Shown piece by piece: positions 61,022 to 64,000 of a DNA stretch of 64,000 bases. The DNA is from Georgfuchsia toluolica (GTDB lineage: Bacteria; Pseudomonadota; Gammaproteobacteria; Burkholderiales; Rhodocyclaceae): positions 868,001-932,000 of the forward strand of contig NZ_CAJQUM010000001.1 in NCBI RefSeq assembly GCF_907163265.1, given 5' to 3'. Under the pieces are notes generated by a model. It was not told the DNA's origin, ran no database searches, and saw only the letters and a list, made by a program, of their open reading frames with translations. Positions within the stretch are counted from its first letter, which is position 1. Each line of letters begins with the position of its first letter. Both the position numbers and the translations under genes were made by a program.

Positions 61022-62065
61022 ATGAAAAAAATCCTCATCCTCGGCGTCAACGGCTTCATCGGCCACCACTTGTCGCAGCGCATCCTCGCCACCACGGACT
61101 GGTCCGTGTATGGCATGGACATGAACAGCGAACGGCTCGCCGACCTGCTCGACAACCCTCGCTTCCATTTCTTCGAGGGCGACATCATGATCAACAAGGA
61201 GTGGATCGAGTACCACGTCAGGAAGTGCGACGTGATCCTGCCGCTGGTCGCCATCGCCACGCCGGCGACTTACGTCAAGGAACCGCTGCGCGTCTTCGAA
61301 CTGGACTTCGAAGCCAACCTGCCGATCATCCGCCAGGCAGTCAAGTACAAGAAGCGCGTCATCTTCCCCTCGACCTCGGAAGTCTATGGCATGTGCAGGG
61401 ATCCCGAATTCGACCCGGAAAACTCCGAGCTGATCCTCGGCCCCATCAACAAGCCGCGCTGGATCTACTCCTGCGCCAAGCAGATGATGGACCGCGTGAT
61501 TGCCGCCTACGGCCAGCAGGAAGGACTGCAATACACGCTGTTCCGCCCCTTCAACTGGATCGGTCCCGGCCTCGATTCGATCCACACGCCGAAGGAAGGA
61601 TCGTCGCGCGTCATCACCCAGTTCCTCGGCCACATCGTGCGCGGCGAGCCGATCAAGCTGGTGGACGGCGGCGCCCAGAAGCGCTCCTTCACCTATGTTT
61701 CCGACGGCATCGACGCGCTGATGAAAATCATCGCCAACAAGAATGGCATCGCCGACGGCAAGATCTACAACATCGGCAACCCGAACAACAATTACTCGAT
61801 CCGCGAACTCGCCACCCTGATGCTTGACCTTGCCAAGCAATACCCGGAATATGCCGATAGCGTCGCCAAGGTGAAGGTACTCGAAACCACTTCGGGCGAG
61901 TATTACGGCAAGGGCTATCAGGACACACAGCATCGCGTGCCGAAAATCACCAATACCATGACCGACCTCGACTGGGCGCCCAAGGTGACCTTCGAGGACG
62001 CCCTGCGCGGCATTTTCGAGACCTATCGCTGCGACGTGGCCGAAGCACGGAAACTGATGGATTAA
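61022..62065 (+). CDS. ArnA C-terminal domain homologue: UDP-glucuronate decarboxylase
   Basis: A 347-residue SDR-type enzyme. NAD-binding reads G-V-N-G-F-I-G (8-14); the active site includes S-T-S-E-V-Y-G-M-C and Y-S-C-A-K, with R in Q-H-R-V-P near the end, all as in the ArnA decarboxylase domain. It oxidises UDP-glucuronic acid at C4 and decarboxylates it to UDP-4-keto-pentose. It follows the formyltransferase gene closely, so the two split ArnA halves are still coexpressed. Confidence 0.93.
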   Translation: MKKILILGVNGFIGHHLSQRILATTDWSVYGMDMNSERLADLLDNPRFHFFEGDIMINKEWIEYHVRKCDVILPLVAIATPATYVKEPLRVFELDFEANLPIIRQAVKYKKRVIFPSTSEVYGMCRDPEFDPENSELILGPINKPRWIYSCAKQMMDRVIAAYGQQEGLQYTLFRPFNWIGPGLDSIHTPKEGSSRVITQFLGHIVRGEPIKLVDGGAQKRSFTYVSDGIDALMKIIANKNGIADGKIYNIGNPNNNYSIRELATLMLDLAKQYPEYADSVAKVKVLETTSGEYYGKGYQDTQHRVPKITNTMTDLDWAPKVTFEDALRGIFETYRCDVAEARKLMD

Positions 62066-62072
62066 AAATCTT

Positions 62073-62155
62073 TACCACGGAGGACGCGGAGTACACAGAG
62101 GAAAAGCATATCGTCTGTTGTATTCCTCTGCGTCCTCTGTGTACTCTGTGGTGAA
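62073..62155. repeat. Inverted repeat between the arnA decarboxylase and arnD
   Basis: ACCACGGAGGACGCGGAGTA (from 62074) pairs imperfectly with CTCTGCGTCCTCTGTGTACT (62135 onward), giving a long hairpin that fills the gap. It belongs to the same CACAGAGGA-type family as the outer pair at 59841-60064. Confidence 0.78.
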
Positions 62156-62163
62156 CAGCTTTT

Positions 62164-63087
62164 ATGCCTTTACTCGCGCTCAAGATCGACGTCGATACCT
62201 TTCGCGGCACACTGCAGGGCGTACCACATCTGGTGGAGATCCTGCACCGCCACGGCGCCGACGCCACTTTCCTCTTTTCGCTCGGACGCGACCATACCGG
62301 CCGTGCCATCCGCCGCGCCTTTCGCCCCGGCTTCATGAAGAAAGTGTCGCGTACCTCGGTGGTCTCGCACTATGGCCTCAAGACATTGATGTATGGCACC
62401 CTGCTGCCGGGACCCGATATAGGGCGCGGCTGCGCCGACATCCTGCGCGGCGTACGCGATGCCGGCTTTGAAGTCGGCATCCATTGCTGGGATCACGTCA
62501 AATGGCAGGATGGCGTGGTCGGCGCCGACATGGATTGGACCGAGCACGAAATGAGGCTGGCCTGCACGCAGTTTACCGATGTGTTCGGCACGGAACCCAT
62601 AGTTCACGGCGCCGCCGGCTGGCAGATGAACCGTCATGCGCTGCGCATGACGCAACGGCTCGGTTTTCACTACGCCTCCGATTGCCGCGGCAGCCATCCC
62701 TTCATGCCGGTCTGGAATGCGGAGGTCGTGCATTGCCCGCAGTTGCCCACCACGCTGCCGACGCTCGACGAGTTGATCGGGGTCGATAACGTCGTCGAGG
62801 ACAATGTGCATGAGCGCTTGCTCGAACTCACTGAAAGCCCTCCTGCCACCGGGCATGTATATACGCTGCATGCGGAACTCGAAGGCATGAAGCTGGCGCC
62901 GATGTTCGAACGTCTGCTGCTTGGCTGGAAACAGCAGGGTTATGAACTGGTGAGCCTGCAAAAACTCTATGCCGGAATTGCCGTCGACGAATTGCCGCGG
63001 CACGAGGTTCTACAGGGCGAAATCCCGGGCCGCTCGGGAAACTTGCTGCTGCAAGGGCCGGAATTTCTCGCCGATGCCGGCCGTTAA
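62164..63087 (+). CDS. arnD: ArnD-like undecaprenyl-phosphate formamido-arabinose deformylase
   Basis: A 307-residue polysaccharide-deacetylase family protein. The N-terminal L-K-I-D-V-D-T-F-R-G-T and H-G-A-D-A-T-F-L-F-S match E. coli ArnD, as do V-G-I-H-C-W-D-H (metal His), A-A-G-W-Q-M-N and S-D-C-R-G-S-H-P-F. It removes the formyl group before flipping. It lies between two inverted repeats that separate it from both neighbours. Confidence 0.92.
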   Translation: MPLLALKIDVDTFRGTLQGVPHLVEILHRHGADATFLFSLGRDHTGRAIRRAFRPGFMKKVSRTSVVSHYGLKTLMYGTLLPGPDIGRGCADILRGVRDAGFEVGIHCWDHVKWQDGVVGADMDWTEHEMRLACTQFTDVFGTEPIVHGAAGWQMNRHALRMTQRLGFHYASDCRGSHPFMPVWNAEVVHCPQLPTTLPTLDELIGVDNVVEDNVHERLLELTESPPATGHVYTLHAELEGMKLAPMFERLLLGWKQQGYELVSLQKLYAGIAVDELPRHEVLQGEIPGRSGNLLLQGPEFLADAGR

Positions 63088-63190
63088 CCGTCGTCCCCGC
63101 GCAGGCAGGGACCCAGCGTCTTTTTTGACCACAAGCCCCTGGATGTGTGTCCTTCAGGGTATTCCCGCCTGCGCGGAAATGACAAAGACG
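63088..63190. repeat. REP-like inverted repeat between arnD and second arnT
   Basis: CCGTCGTCCCCGCGCAGGCA (from 63088) pairs with TATTCCCGCCTGCGCGGAAA (63160-63179) and flanking GTCTTT/AAAGAC. It is the same CCCGCGCAGGCGGG family as the inner pair at 59922-60000. Confidence 0.75.
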
Positions 63191-63195
63191 TAGAA

Positions 63196-64000
63196 ATGCG
63201 CCCCCTCAAACTTCTCCTGTTGATGCTGCTTGCCGCGCTGATCCTCGGCCTCGGCATCGCTGCGCCGACCGGACTCACCGGCAAGGATGAATACCTGCTC
63301 GGACTGCGCATCCCGCTCGACATGATGCAGGAGCATCGCTGGTGGGTGCCCTTCATCGACGGCGCGCCACGCCTCAAGAAACCGCCCTTCATCTACTGGA
63401 CCGCGCGCGCCAGCTTCGAAGTCTTCGGTCCTTCGCTCGCTGCGGCGCGCGGCGTCACCATAGCCTTTTCCCTGCTGCTGCTGGGCTGTGTCACCTGGCT
63501 CGGCAAACGCTTTACCGGCTCCCTGCAAACCGGACTGATTGCCGCCGGCATATTGATCGGCATGGGCGGCATCGAATCCGAATCGCGGCGCTTGATGCTC
63601 GACGTACCCGTGGCCGCGCTCTCGGCCGCTGCCTTCTGCTGCTACCTGCGCTGGCTGCAACCATCACCCCTGTCGCCGTTGCCGGAGGAAAAGCACCATT
63701 TCCTCGCCTGGCCCTGGCTTATCGCCAGCGCGCTCTGTCTTTCCGCCGCCCTGTTGACCAAGGGCCCGATCGCCGTCGTCGTCTTCGGCGCGGGACTGCT
63801 GGCTTTGCTGTTTTTCCGCGAGCCGCGCGAACTCATGTTCGGCCGCTGGTGGTGGCACGGCCTGCTTGCTGTCATGGCACTGGCGCTGCCCCTGTACTGG
63901 TTCCTCTACGTGCGCCAGCATTACGGCGTGGAACTCGCCGCCGCGACGCAGGATGAGCTTGAAGCGCGCCAGTTGTTGAGCATCTCGGCCGATCCGCTGA
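63196..64000 (+). CDS. Second ArnT-like glycosyltransferase, 5' part
   Basis: A polytopic membrane protein cut by the window edge after about 268 residues. It starts with a membrane helix and the loop T-G-K-D-E-Y-L-L-G, then P-R-L-K-K-P-P-F-I-Y-W-T-A-R, a diverged version of the ArnT catalytic loop. It is much less like canonical ArnT than the protein at 55647, so it may use another lipid-linked sugar or another acceptor site. AT least six hydrophobic segments are visible. The start follows GTAGAAATG without a strong ribosome site. Confidence 0.82.
   Translation, partial: MRPLKLLLLMLLAALILGLGIAAPTGLTGKDEYLLGLRIPLDMMQEHRWWVPFIDGAPRLKKPPFIYWTARASFEVFGPSLAAARGVTIAFSLLLLGCVTWLGKRFTGSLQTGLIAAGILIGMGGIESESRRLMLDVPVAALSAAAFCCYLRWLQPSPLSPLPEEKHHFLAWPWLIASALCLSAALLTKGPIAVVVFGAGLLALLFFREPRELMFGRWWWHGLLAVMALALPLYWFLYVRQHYGVELAAATQDELEARQLLSISADPL

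Noticed and set aside
59841-63190. CRISPR array in the arn cluster
   Set aside because: Repeats are inverted, few and unevenly spaced; there are no regular spacers and no cas genes.

Overview
The window looks like a chromosomal segment of a GC-rich betaproteobacterium, probably of the Rhodocyclales/Nitrosomonadales type. The evidence is the gene content and order: orn next to a Ste24-type protease and rsgA, bamC-dapA, moxR-DUF58-tgpA-mltB, the surE-pcm-nlpD-rpoS block, and alaA-hom. No rRNA, tRNA or CRISPR array was seen. Species-level placement is not possible from the sequence alone.

Layout. 1-1.6 kb: end of a WbqC-like gene and a diguanylate cyclase. 1.6-15.0 kb (minus strand): a tightly overlapping type II secretion-like (type IV pilus-like) operon. 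It encodes a large exported polysaccharide-lyase-like protein, then GspG, GspF, GspE, PilM/N/O/P-like inner-membrane proteins, a lipoprotein secretin with a C-terminal cohesin-like domain, and three more pseudopilins. 15.0-19.2 kb: an AT-richer, scarred region holding a PAS histidine kinase/FixJ-type regulator pair, a CheB-fusion remnant and a frameshifted integrase remnant. 19.5-38.3 kb: mostly housekeeping (degenerate EAL protein, orn, M48 protease, rsgA, bamC, dapA, moxR, DUF58, tgpA, an FprA-like reductase, mltB, rpoS, nlpD, pcm, surE, a thioredoxin-like protein). 38.4-55 kb: a broken methyltransferase, a PGI-family isomerase, a BI-1 family protein, rlmD, a 1345-residue HD-GYP sensor with a c-type heme motif, a broken membrane EAL protein, a TRAP transporter, hom and alaA. 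55.3-64 kb: a lipid A aminoarabinose (arn) cluster running off the end of the window.

How the parts work together. The secretion operon has its own ATPase, platform protein, outer-membrane secretin and pseudopilins, but no prepilin peptidase in the window. Its first gene is probably the cargo. Four or more proteins act, or once acted, in c-di-GMP signalling: a GGDEF protein, two degenerate or broken EAL proteins and an HD-GYP protein. The arn genes cover decarboxylation of UDP-glucuronate, transamination, formylation, transfer to undecaprenyl phosphate, deformylation, flipping and transfer to lipid A. They differ from the enteric operon: ArnA is split, there are two ArnT-type genes, and there is one SMR-type flippase subunit.

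The most distinctive non-coding signal is a dispersed intergenic repeat, about 140-260 bp, in four full or shortened copies plus fragments. It always lies just upstream of a gene in the same orientation and carries a conserved reading frame. A second set of inverted repeats separates the arn genes. Three genes are broken by small indels, one of them by a perfect 19-bp tandem duplication.
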